Assembly (NCBI GenBank): GCA_015956445.1
Contig: WIUZ02000019.1
Location: 62,001-126,000 of the forward strand
From: Thelephora terrestris
Lineage: Eukaryota > Basidiomycota > Agaricomycetes > Thelephorales > Thelephoraceae
DNA length: 64,000 nt
Direction of reading: 5' to 3'
Under the pieces are notes generated by a model, which was given only the letters and a program-made list of their open reading frames with translations, was not told the origin of the DNA and searched no databases. A program made the translations under genes and the position numbers. Within the stretch, counting starts at the first letter, position 1, and every line of letters starts with the position of its first letter. Shown in pieces: positions 11,833-22,352 of this stretch.

Positions 11833-14296
11833 ATGTTCCCGCCACACCCCCTTCGCAGCGCTTTGTCCGATGCTGTAGTTTCTGGGGCCTTCATCGATAC
11901 AAAATTATACTTGTTCTCACAGGAACTCATCTGGGAAGGTCTGTCGACCACGACCGCTATATGCCAACAGTCTATCCCTCAAATCTATCCCATACTTTGA
12001 CAACCGTGAGTATCCCATGTCCCCCCGCCACACTCGCCGTCGAATACTCTTCTATGCACTTACCTGGGACAAACGTCTTTTGAGTCTTATCCGGGGGTTT
12101 TGCGGAAGGCGTGACAAAGCGCCTTGATCATGACCCCTTCGAAGATTCTGATCAAGCGGAGGACTACGACTACCTTTCTGACAGCGACCTTGAGGACGAC
12201 TTTGAAATCGCGCAACCTGTAGCAAAGATCCATGAGTCGGCGATGGATAACCAAACCTCGAGTGTGGCGAGGGGATTTCGCAACGAGCTCAACCATCAAG
12301 GGAAGGTGGTCGTTCTGCGGGGCGTCTCTTATCTAACGTCAGTAAGGCTGACGCTGCCCCTGTTCTATTCGCTCACTTGGCGGAATAGCTTTCGGGCGGT
12401 TTTAATGTATCTGTATACCGGCGAAATCGACTTTGCGCCCTTCGGATCACAAGCAAATCGTGAACTTCGTACACCCGAACTCCTGTCCACAGAAGAAGAC
12501 GCGATCCCCAGACCCTCGCCCAAGTCAATTTATCGCATTGCAGATATGGTCAGGGTGAAAATATGACTGTGATCACCAACTCACACCCCTTGTTCAACAG
12601 TACGATATACCCAAACTCAAGGAACTCGCATATGCGGTAATCAAGAATGGAGTCAAATCCTGCGACATCGTTGAGGAAACATTTTCTAAATTTGTCTCTC
12701 GGTTCGTATGTAGTGTTCTCACACGAGCTACCGAGCATACAACAGACTTTACAGATTTCCGGAGATGGTTGATCCTCACATCGAAAATCTGGCGTCAGCA
12801 TTACTTTCTTCGTCAGCGAAGGACATTCAAGAACGGCTAAACGAGAAACTTCGATCCTTCGCCCACGGAGAAATCCCTCACGCGGCTAACGCCGTTTCTG
12901 CCTTGTTTGGTGTCCTAGCTCGTTATGATGCCTCTGGAAGCCCTCCAGAGTCTAGTAATTCAAATACCCGAACTGAGTTAAGATGTACCTGGGCAACTGG
13001 CCGTAGGCAGATCCCTACTCGTCAGACGTCCATGAATACCGCCCTAATAAGGTCCATGCACCATGGATCGCTCCTCGACATGGAGTATCGCGTGAGGAAA
13101 AGGCAGACTGGAGTCAACCAGTTCTCCACCATATATCTTTCCAGCGTCTTCTTTCACAGCGTCAGATCCAAGTTGGACGCTCGTAGGTCCCTGCTTCCTC
13201 CCCGATTCGTATTAATCAACCTCTTGTAGTGGTACACGTTTCCAACGATGGGGTTGGGGAGGGAGAACTGGAAGTCGATGAAGACAGCGACTACGAAGAA
13301 GAGCCCGTTCCGGGACTTACGGGAACTGAACCCAGCGGTTCTGCGCAAGGGAGTAACGTCCCATGCCTCGATTTGCTTCCCGGCGCTTTCAAGACGTGAG
13401 TTCAGGCTATTGAACGTTGTTTGGTCAGTCCTAAATCGTTACAGTTGGAAGTCGCTTTTCTTATATCTCTGCTTCGATCAAATCACTTTTGGACCTTTGA
13501 GGTCGCAAATGACTTCTTCGAGTACCTTGTCTCCAGGAGAAGAAGGCGCGAGCGAAGCACTATCTTGCTCCCCCAAGTCCCTCTATCACCTAGCTCAGCT
13601 GGTAAGTTATATTCGTTGCCAACTGGTAGATCCTGAATGTTTCTGGGTGCAGCTTGAACTAGACCGTCTCGCAAACCTCGCCTTCCACGATATCGTAAAC
13701 AAGCTGACTTCGGAGAATATCGTTGGGGAGCTTTTTTCCAAGTCCACAGCACGGTGAGCGGTTGCCAATTCCAACCCCTCATACTCCCATATTGAGGCTG
13801 TACCCAAAACAGCAATGATCGATTGGTTGAGAAACAAAGCTTATTATTAACCTCGACCCTAAAAACACCAAAGACAACTTCAGTGTTTCAAGAATACGTT
13901 CATGAGGTGGCCGGTGGCGCAACACCTCACTGTTATGACGCACTGAAACTCGCTTTTGGGAACACTGTGGATGCGATAAGAGAAGAGCGCCGGAAGATTG
14001 CGGACAAGCGAAAAGCGTGTGAGGCCGAGATAGCATGCGAAGCTCAGATAGCGCGTGAGGCTCAGATAGAGCGCGAGGCGCGTTACGCTGAGATAACGCG
14101 TGAGGCGCGTTACGCTGCGATGTCGCGTCCAACACTGAAGTGCGCTCGGGATACCACTTGTGGGGAGATATCGATCGCGAAAGCGGTTTCCGGACACTGG
14201 TGCAGCGGTTATGGTGCCGAGCTCGCGTGCTCGGCTTGTAACCAGAAATGGCATGCGGGGAAATTTTGCAGTGGCTGTGGAAAAGCCTTCAGGTAG
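11833..14296 (+). pseudogene. BTB-domain protein copy 2, frameshifted in exon 1
   Basis: This is a paralogue of the gene at 8279 with the same intron positions and the same domain order. Exon 1 starts MFPPHPLRSALSDAVVSG, but a 2-nt deletion near 11915 (TTCTCACAGG where the other copies read TTCTCGTCGG or TTTTCTCGTAGG) shifts the frame within the first BTB strand. The remaining exons look open. The last exon carries an expanded Arg-Glu-Ala repeat (about six units, 13995-14120) and ends with Cys pairs (CSAC, CSGC). A downstream start could still give a protein lacking the beginning of the BTB fold. I call it a pseudogene because of the frameshift, with some doubt. Confidence 0.65.
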
Positions 14297-14353
14297 TTCG
14301 CAGAAACATGTTTCATTTATTTGATGTATGGGCATATCTATACTGTTCAAAGT

Positions 14354-14472
14354 GCACAAAAAATAGTTTCAGCCGCGCGAAGCAATTCCCTCGCACGAAA
14401 CTCACCAATCACCTCGCACGAAACTCGTTAGTCACCTCGCATGTGTTGTCCCCCACGTCGCACGAGCACCCA
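14354..14472 (-). repeat. Repeat E, left copy (inverted relative to 19398-19586)
   Basis: Read on the minus strand it begins GGGTGCTCGTGCGACGTG and contains two or three units like GTGCGAGGTGATTGGTGAGTTT, then ATTTTTTGTGCAC. The same order occurs on the plus strand at 19398-19586. The copy ends close to the 3' end of BTB copy 2 and directly next to element F, so it marks the left edge of the transposon nest. Confidence 0.55.
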
Positions 14473-14478
14473 GACTCC

Positions 14479-15722
14479 TCCTGAGGGGAATTCCCACCTT
14501 TTTCTAAACAGACCCGAAGGTAGGCAGTCTGTTCCGTCGGCTTGCACACTATATAGAGGTAGTTTCGAGGCGGTATTCCCATTTTTCTGACCTTCGGAAC
14601 GGCCTCGGGACTTTCCGAGATCCGATCAATTCCTCGGTATTCCGCCCAGCATTGTCGTTATAGCCCTTTGCATAAAAACGTGAACACTCGGTTTTCGTGT
14701 CTTTTCTCGATATGGCTAGTTTCGGAGGCAATGATCAGTGGGCTGGTCACGTCACGCGCTCTGCCGTTTCTCCCCAGAGGGTGTCTCCCCCTGGTACTTT
14801 TTTTTTTTTGGTGTAGCGGCGAACGCTTGTGTTCCCCCTGGTACTTTTCCGTGGTCTATGATTCATAAAAAAGATTACCCAAAGAGTAGAGGCTGATGAA
14901 TCTTCCTCAGATTTCTGGAGATGGTCATTGTGGAAAGTGGAACGGCCGTGCTGAGGGACTGCCTCACGGATGACAAATGTCACAGGCTGACAGCGCCGTT
15001 CGGCACAAGCTGCTAAATCAGGCATAGTGGAGATCAACAAAGAAAGGGAAAAATCGACATGTTCACGTTTATATGCAAAGGGCTGTAGAAAACTCGCCGG
15101 GTGTTGGACTGCCACTGAAACTCCTTTTATAGTATTTTCAAGTATGTGTTTACCCCTCTAGGACTCGCAACGGCCTTCTTATTTTGTTTTCATCTTATGT
15201 TATTTTCGACATATTTTAGTAGTTTGACTGTTTTATCATGAAATGGTGAAGGAGTGTTCGGCGGGATCGCATCTAGATAGACAGGATAGAATAGTACATG
15301 AGAAATAAAAGCAATGCTAAGGGGTGGAAGTGGACGAACCGCAGTGCGGAATGTCTTGAAACGGGATGGGGCCAAGGCCGAAAACGGGCGAACATATAAT
15401 CGACAATATGTCAAAAATAACATAGGATCGAAGTATTTAAACATAGGAACACTAGCAAGTCTTTATTAAAAAAGGAGCCTCAGTGATAATATCACACCCC
15501 GGCGAGTATTCTAATGTCAATTCGCAGCAATACTAATAAGTGGAATCTAGTGGAATGTTGAAAAATTGATCGGATCTCGGTCTCGGAAAGTCCCGAGGCC
15601 ATTCCGAAGGTCAGAAAAATTGGAATACCGCCCCGAAACTACCTCTCTATAATGTACAAACCAACGGAACAGATTTCCTACCTTCGGATTTATTTGGAAA
15701 AAGGTGGGAATTTCCCTCAGGA
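14479..15722. mobile_element. DNA-transposon-like element F with about 155-bp terminal inverted repeats
   Basis: Both ends read TCCTGAGGG(G/A)AATTCCCACC inward, and about 155 bp match in inverted orientation (14479-14635 against 15564-15722), including a shared block ACCTTCGGAA..GGCCTCGGGACTTTCCGAG. A second inverted pair (AGCCCTTTGCATA..AACGTGAAC at about 14656-14692 and 15058-15090) suggests an older palindrome into which the stretch from about 15120 to 15545 was inserted. No transposase and no convincing target duplication are visible, so it is probably non-autonomous. A minus frame at 14747-15115 is not recognised as a protein. Confidence 0.6.
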
Positions 15723-15846
15723 CAAGACAGGGTTGTTGAACCAAAGGTCTGTGCCCGGGAACGGGTCAACTGGCTCCACCGCTTCGTGCGAGAGCCGATG
15801 CCGGAGAGCGCTGAATAAGCGACCCGAAGGGACGGTGTCACATCAG

Positions 15847-18800
15847 TGTCAGGAACATGGTATTTTTAAACTTTTTATAACACGCTCTTTCTTCGAACTC
15901 TTCTTACCACTTCTTATGTTTCGAATGCTTCACACTCCTTATCCTTCACACCGATCATTCAAATCACACAAACGCGCATACATTCACGGCAATACGGAAC
16001 AACATGGCTATACTAATGCTTATACAACGTCCTCAAAAGTTGACTCTATCTACAGCAGGCCTGAAAGTCATCAACTGTCCATCCCGGAGATCGTAGTGCT
16101 GGCCCCTCCTCGCTAGGACCTCCCCGAACATAGCGTCACCGTCTTCGGCACTCAGCTGAACGACTAGTTCAAGCCGATAGGAAGAGATGCCTTCGAGCGG
16201 ACCGATCAGTCTCCCAGATGTCACCGAACTCTGGAACACCTGGTCCCACATCTCCATCACCGGGTGATTGCTCGGCAGCACTATCGACGTAGTCGGCAAG
16301 CGACCCTCCGTCTCCCTCATCGGACCCCTGGGCGGGATCCTGCCATGCGAGGCGAAGCTGGTGTCGGAGTTGGATCTCGGACTCGACCTGTCGGTAAGGA
16401 CGGTGGACCCGATATCGGAATCCTCGCTCCTCACCTCAACCAGAGAGGTCACCATCTGACTCAACTGGTCGAGGGTAAGGATTAGCCGACGGGGTCATAC
16501 GATGAGCAGGACGGCGTCGAGAGCGCTTGCAACGTTGCCCCTTAGTCACCGGACGTACCTCGGTGACCCTCGGAGCCTCTTCGGCTTGGTCAACCTCCAT
16601 GACCTCATCCTCAATCTTCACCAACTGACGGATCAGCTGCAAGACGCAGCGCCCACAGTTCTCCTTGTCGGAAGCGGCCAAGGTAGAAGCCGGACCTGGA
16701 GTCGGAACGGGAACCGCGTTCTCAATCGGAGGCGTCGCATAGGACAACGGGTTAGGTGATGGGAGTACCACCTCGTCGGCATACTCCAACTCGAACGGAA
16801 CATCGGCGGTCCCCTGACCAACCAATTTGGGACCCTCCTTACAGTTGCAGGTCTTGTCCTGTAAGGACTCAACCTGCGCCGTCAACACAGCAACCACGTT
16901 CTCGAGCTCTTCCGTCTAGAAGAAGGTCTTTCAGTTATTGCACAAACTGCAAAGGCTGAAAGACGACCTTTTCGTCCCTCCTGGCCAACGCTCCCTTGAT
17001 GTTGTTGTCCAGAACCTTCAACCCTGCGATCAACTCCTGATGATTGGCGACCATTGCCTCTAACGCCTCGTTCGTTCCCTGTTGGAAGGCTGCCAAGGTC
17101 TCCTTCATTTGAAGACCCTCCGCTGATAAACGAAGGACGTCTGCTTTCGCCTCTTTCACCTCACGCTCCAATCGTTCCACCTAGGCAGTCTGATTAGTCG
17201 AGAGTCATACTCGAATATTCAGACAGAAAACCTACCCGGCTTTCTCCTTCCCGAACGAGCGACCACAGAAGGCTAGTGGAAGCGGTGGCATGGCGGACAG
17301 CCCGAGGAACCGTCGCTCCGTGCTCCAATAGGTCCTGATCGTAGATTCCCCTCTGCAGGGTGTACCAGAGCTCCTTCTTGATCGGATGCTCCAACTCTCC
17401 AAACCTACCCCTCATCTGGAAGGCCACCTTCTCGGCAATGATCGTACGGACCCAGAGCTCATCGTCCCAGGTCAATCCCACCAAGTGAGGCATTGTCTCC
17501 CTGAGACGTTCGGCGTCCACTTCTGTGACAACCTCCAAGATCTAGAAGCCGTTAGTTTGACATCAACGCCGAAAGAACGTTCCTCTACCTAGAGGAAGGC
17601 GTTAGTGCAAACATACTAAGCTCTAGGTCTCCCCCATACCTGGTCATCAGTGGTATAGGGAGTTCCTGCCGCACAGGCATAGGTCTTGCGAGCGGCGGCA
17701 CGACGGTCAATACGAGAGATGGTGGAGATGCCGTTGGCGACCTTGTAGGTATGGTTGTTGGGGAAGGACATGTTTTGGTAAGATGATGGGGAAGTTGTTG
17801 GTGTTGCTGATCAAGGATGGCTCCAAGAAGACGTCCTTCTTATAGCCTAGATCGGTGATCCTTCACGTGACCTACCTCGATGAACCTCATTGGTCCGGGT
17901 CACATCAACTTCCGCCCCTGTACCATCATCGTTGGCTTACTACATCAAGCTGACACCTCGGCCCGTGGGACGGCCTTGGAAGAACTTCGTTCCGGAACGC
18001 CTAGAACGCGCGCGCACTAAAAATAGGTCTCAAGACCCTGATGACCCCTTTATGACATCATGAACCCCTTTTACGACCCCTCATGACTTTACGATTACGA
18101 TCAACCCTGGACCCTGATCACACACGTGGACAGTCACATCACAGTCTCCTAACCGGAGGAAGGAATTGCCGTTATTCGGAAGGAGTGCCTTTTGACTCCT
18201 TTTGTTTAGCTCAGCGAATGTGGAGTAGCCGTTAGCGTGAAACACCGGCGAATCTGTAATCCCTCATGTCCCATGAGTCTAGGCCCGACCTCCTCATGTT
18301 CGGACGTACGTTGAGGTTGCCACTAGTCCGTGATGCTGTTACCGCCTACAGACAACAAGGGATGCTGTATGGTCCCAGTCATCGGAGCCGCTTGAAAATT
18401 GCACGAAGCAATGAGACGCTTCCACCTGACCCTTGGGTGTGATCCCCAGGTACGAACTTTCATGACCCCATGCCCCTATTTCTTTTATGACTAGTGTTAT
18501 CTTTACCCCTATGTTTCATGCGGACATTCCTTATCTTTTATGCAATCCTTCACACGCTAGTAAGGCCCTTTGTCCTTTATTCTCCCACGGGTCACCTTTG
18601 TTCACTTCCCTTACTTAGCGTTCTCACACTCCTTATCTCCCTTTGTTTGGACTTGATAAGGGTATATTAGGGTATTGACGTCATGGCCACTCCTTTAGTA
18701 TAAGTAGCAACTGTGGCTGTATCGTAGTACCTTAGTTTTGTTACCTCAGGAAATCCTCTGCCCTTCTCAGCCCAGTTGCAGTTAAGGACAAGTCAGAGTT

Positions 18801-19151
18801 TCTTGTTTGATCCAAGACATCCCCATCTGCTCTCCCTCCCGCTCTGCACGTCAACTGCGCCTCGTAACTATAGACTCTCAGCAGTCATATTAGAACACCT
18901 CGAGCGTCCAGTCGATCAACTGGTGGAGTCATCAATCCTGCCATAGAGATAAACCCTTGCATGTTAAACCGAACGAAGTACGGTTTAGGTTGGGTTTCTC
19001 TTTAGGATTTCGACCTGACTTGTAGTGACCTCGGACAACCTACCGGAAGAATAGAGACGCGATTGTTCTCTCACAAGCTAGTTGGACTAGTGAGTACTCT
19101 GCGGAGTCGGCTCAGTGCACTGGTAGTTGTTGGGGTAGAGTGGCCCTGACA
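15847..19151 (-). mobile_element. Solo LTR, family A (copy A1)
   Basis: The copy is 3305 bp long with ends TGTCAGGAACATGG and GGCCCTGACA (TG..CA, 7-bp terminal inverted repeat TGTCAGG). It is flanked by the 5-bp duplication ATCAG (15842-15846 and 19152-19156). It is homologous over its length to the LTRs of the chromovirus at 34422-47036, in the opposite orientation. With no internal region, it is the product of LTR-LTR recombination. It contains a complete five-exon gene, listed separately. Confidence 0.93.
16033..17771 (-). CDS. LTR-A cargo gene, copy A1: coiled-coil protein of unknown function (479 aa)
   Basis: Five exons on the minus strand: 17771-17640, 17541-17236, 17180-16968, 16915-16559 and 16464-16033. 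Their lengths (132, 306, 213, 357, 432 nt) equal those of copies A2 and A4. The protein begins MSFPNNHTYKVANGISTISR. Exon 2 gives a helical block with LTWDDELWVRTIIAEKVAF. Exon 3 and the start of exon 4 form a coiled coil (LEREVKEAKADVLRLSAEG). Exon 4 adds two Cys pairs (CNCKEG, CGRC), an acidic patch and a basic patch (CKRSRRRPAHR). Exon 5 ends in ARRGQHYDLRDG. One donor differs from the other copies (intron 3 starts GTCGTC). The gene has no recognised family, and its frame is open throughout. Confidence 0.7.
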
Positions 19152-19397
19152 ATCAGTGACTCGATCGATCGGTATAAACGCGTGTGTGCCTTAAGCCGCC
19201 GCACGGACCATGCATCTGTCACACTGTATAGATGTGACGTTAATAGAGTAAATAGTATATATACCCCTCATGTGTCCATAGATCAATCAATCGCTTCTCT
19301 CTCTCTCTCTCCCACTTGCACCACTATATCTTCCCCTCTCAGGTAAGAACTAGAGTACGCCATGTAGTAGTATAGAATATACCCTACCTGCTCAACA

Positions 19398-19586
19398 AGG
19401 GTGTTCGTGCGAAGTGCGGGACAAAACGTGTGATGTGATTAACAAGTTCCATGCGAGGTGATTGGTGAGTTTGTGCGGGGTGACAAGTTTTGTGCGAGGT
19501 GATTGCATCGCGCGCACGAAAATATTTTTTGTGCACTTCGAACGGCATACATATCAGTATGGCGGACGAAGTGCACAAAAAATATT
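19398..19586 (+). repeat. Repeat E, right copy, ending in a perfect 20-bp hairpin
   Basis: The copy begins GGGTGTTCGTGCGAAGTGCG and has tandem subunits like GTGCGAGGTGATTG, matching 14354-14472 in inverted orientation. It ends in a perfect inverted repeat, AATATTTTTTGTGCACTTCG at 19521-19540 and its complement at 19567-19586, with a 26-nt loop. It lies just beyond the 3' end of gene D, so it could be the terminus of that DNA transposon. The bases 19157-19397 hold no gene but include TATATATA (about 19254), a CT microsatellite and CAG|GTAAGA, like the relic of a promoter and first exon. Confidence 0.55.
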
Positions 19587-19766
19587 CTCATGCTGTCGGA
19601 CATGAGAACAACCAAGCGGCCGGCAAAACACAAGTTTTCTGGACCAACTTCCAAAAGTTTAGCGCCTGACAACACACTCAATAAGGAAAAAAACCGAGGA
19701 GCCGAAAGGCCGATGTGAAATTGTGGAGACACCGATGTTCCTAAGTACTACAAAGGGGTAAAAACA

Positions 19767-21512
19767 CTATCTACGCTGTCTCTTGTTTTGAGAAGCGGTC
19801 TTGGCACAAGACGCTCGCTTTTTTGGCTGTTTGGTACCCTGGACCTCCATCGCATTCAAATCCTCCTCTCGAGGGAAGAGGTGAGGGTAGCTAGCATGAT
19901 ACTTGGTAGCAATATCATTGGGAATTCCCATTGTTGCCTCCTCGTCCTTGCCGAGCTGAATGTCAAGAACAAAGTCAGGATCAATGCTGGCGTTGTCGAG
20001 AAGGTCCTTGTGTCTGGAAATGATATGGCTGACGGCGTTGTACTTCCAGATAGTGCCTGAACAGTGTGGACAATAGATTGGGATGTTTGTGCATGGTGAG
20101 TGGTTGGTAGACTTCTGGGCCGCACCATATTTGAATCGACAGCGAAGCCGGCAATTTGAGTTGACTTGCCACTTGCCCTTGCCTGTGGTCGTATCGAGGC
20201 GCGTGCTGCACATATTACCCCCACAGAACCCACAAGGGTTATCTTCAATCTCCAGTGTGGGTTAGCGTTGGCCATAAACGGCAAGGGGAGAGGCTCACCT
20301 TCGTCGCAAGGTCTTCCTCCACACCAAACAATCGCCATAGGATGTGGAGTCCAATATGACCGCGCAGTTCCTCTAGCCTCTTCACTTCGTGGCAAAGTGG
20401 GCAATGTTGCTTTGTCTTCTTGCCGAGTTCCATAGTCAATACCTCAGGCAGAAATGCTCCTGCAACAAACGCGGCTGCTCCTGCAACCATTGTAAGCATT
20501 TTCATGTTCAACATAATGGATTTAAATGTACCTGAATCATCCATGTATGGAAATGATCCCCACACCTGCGGCAACAACTTGACCTTCGCGTTGAGGTCTT
20601 GTGGGTCCTCTGGTTGGAAGTCGGCCCACATGAGATGGAGAAGATTTTCAAGATCATCGGTACAAAACACCCATGTCAGATGGTATTGAACAGGGGGATC
20701 AGGGTCCGGCAAGCTGGAGAAAGAAGGCTGGGGAACGGAGTGGACCTCGGGGTTGATACGATAGCAAAGTGGCCCTGGGACAGATAGGGTAAAGTCTCGA
20801 ACAGCGGACTTCTTGTGCTTTGATTTTTTGGGTTCTGTAACCTTCAGGAAATCACGAGATGGCCATGACCACATGTTGGAACTTGCTTGAACGATATGGA
20901 GCACCTCGCCGTGGACAACGTAGTCTTCCTTTGGATTGCGCAAAGTCTCGATCCCAATCACATGACGTGTCTGTCGGTCCTTGTTGATCCCGATCGCCTG
21001 GAGAACCACTAGGCACACGAGGGATCCTGTTCTGACGAAGGTGGCTGCAAGGTCTCCAACCTGAAAGTTGTCGCCATCAGGATCTAGGGGGGTTTTGAGA
21101 GGGGCTTTTCAGAGGTCATCGAGCGTAAAGCCTCGAACTCGCAGTGTTCTCTCGACAACATTCTTCGAACGGTTGGCCTTGAGGTGCTGGGACACAACAG
21201 ATGCTTTCAGATAGCGTTGCCCGTTGATCTCAAGCCAGTCTTCCGGACTGTTCTTGATACCGTCAATCGGCTCATCAGTGGATTCTGGCAGAAGGTCCTC
21301 GAAGTCTTCATCTGCATCGTCGCTATGGCTTCCATCACCCTCATCATCGCTAGCATCCTCAAGGTCATTGGCCATATTGGCCCGGGCGTCCAACTGATCA
21401 TCCGTGATGGAGAGGTCAATGTCATTCGAAAACCCAACGTATCTCCCAGCTGGTCGGAGGAGATCACGATCGACTGGAGAAATCACCGTGCTGAAATCAA
21501 CAATGGGATCTT
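19767..21512 (-). pseudogene. Gene D (DNA-transposon protein), C-terminal segment
   Basis: This segment continues the frame interrupted by MITE1: IVDFSTVISPVDRDLLRPAGRYVGFSNDI, an Asp/Glu-rich stretch, then LEINGQRYLKASVVSQHL. An in-frame TGA (21109-21111) follows LDDL and the frame then reopens (KAPLKTPLDPDGDNF). The next block is RINPEVHSVPQPSFSSLPDPDPPVQYHL and CPLCHEVKRLEELRGHIGLHIL. After an intron near 20246-20300 comes a Cys/His-rich end: CGFCGG, C..C, FKYGAAQ and CPHCSGTIWKYNAVSHIISRH, probably zinc-binding. The order matches a multicopy, transposon-associated protein family I know from Agaricomycete genomes, whose official name I cannot give. The stop codon and the insertions make it non-functional. 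Confidence 0.6.
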
Positions 21513-22352
21513 CACTGGGGGCAAGGGGTCACTTACTCAGCGATTACATTGTGATTACATTGTGATTTTTTGGGCAATGTGTGCAGCCTGTGGCCAGGAG
21601 GTACATGCTGAGATCTTTTACAAAGTATCCATCAATGTGACCACAATGTGGCCAGTGGGTCCACCTTGATCACTGTTACAAAGTACCCATCAATTCGGTC
21701 ACAATGTGCCCTGTGGGTCCATGCAGGATACATTGTAAAAGTATTCATCAAAGTGGCCACTGGGCATTTTGTGAAAGAAACCAGGGTTTTCTTTCACAAT
21801 ATTATTTACAATTGATCCTACTGGGTGCCTGAGCCACTCATTGAGAGTTCTTTCAAAAAGTAACCAGCAATGTGATCACAATGTTCCCAGGAGGTTCTTC
21901 TTAATGTTTTCACAACGAACTCTCAATGTGGTTGGATTTTACAACAAACTTTCAAAGAAACCATTGAGTATCTGGTTGAATACTTTGTGGAAACATTGTT
22001 GAATACTTTCTGAAAGAACTCTCAATGAGTGGCTCAGGTGTATGCTGGACACTTTGTAAGCAAGATTGTGAAAAAACCCAGGAGTTTCTTTCACAAAGTG
22101 CCCAGTGGCCACTTTGATGGATACTTTTACAATGTATCCTGCATGGACCCACAGGGCACATTGTGATCGAATTGATGGGTACTTTGTAACAGTGATCAAG
22201 GTGGACCCACTGGCCACATTGTGGTCACATTGATGGATACTTTGTAAAAGATCTCAGCATGTACCTCCTGGCCACAGGCTGCACACATTGTCTAAAAAAT
22301 CACAATGTAATCACAATGTCATCACTGGGTAAGTGACCCCTTGCCCCCAGTG
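21513..22352. mobile_element. MITE1, fold-back CACTA-like element (840 bp)
   Basis: The ends CACTGGGGGCAAGGG..., inverted at both sides, are flanked by the 3-bp duplication CTT (21510-21512 and 22353-22355). Almost the whole element is a palindrome: arms of about 340 bp around a loop of about 150 bp (from GAGCCACTCATTGAGAG inward). It is made of many short ACATTGTG/CACAATGT-type repeats. It has no ORF. A CACTR-type end plus a 3-bp duplication is the hallmark of the CACTA superfamily. It sits inside gene D; removing it with one CTT restores the reading frame. Confidence 0.88.

Noticed and set aside
19290-19312. CT microsatellite as a functional element
   Set aside because: A short simple repeat, common before fungal transcription starts, with no gene attached here.
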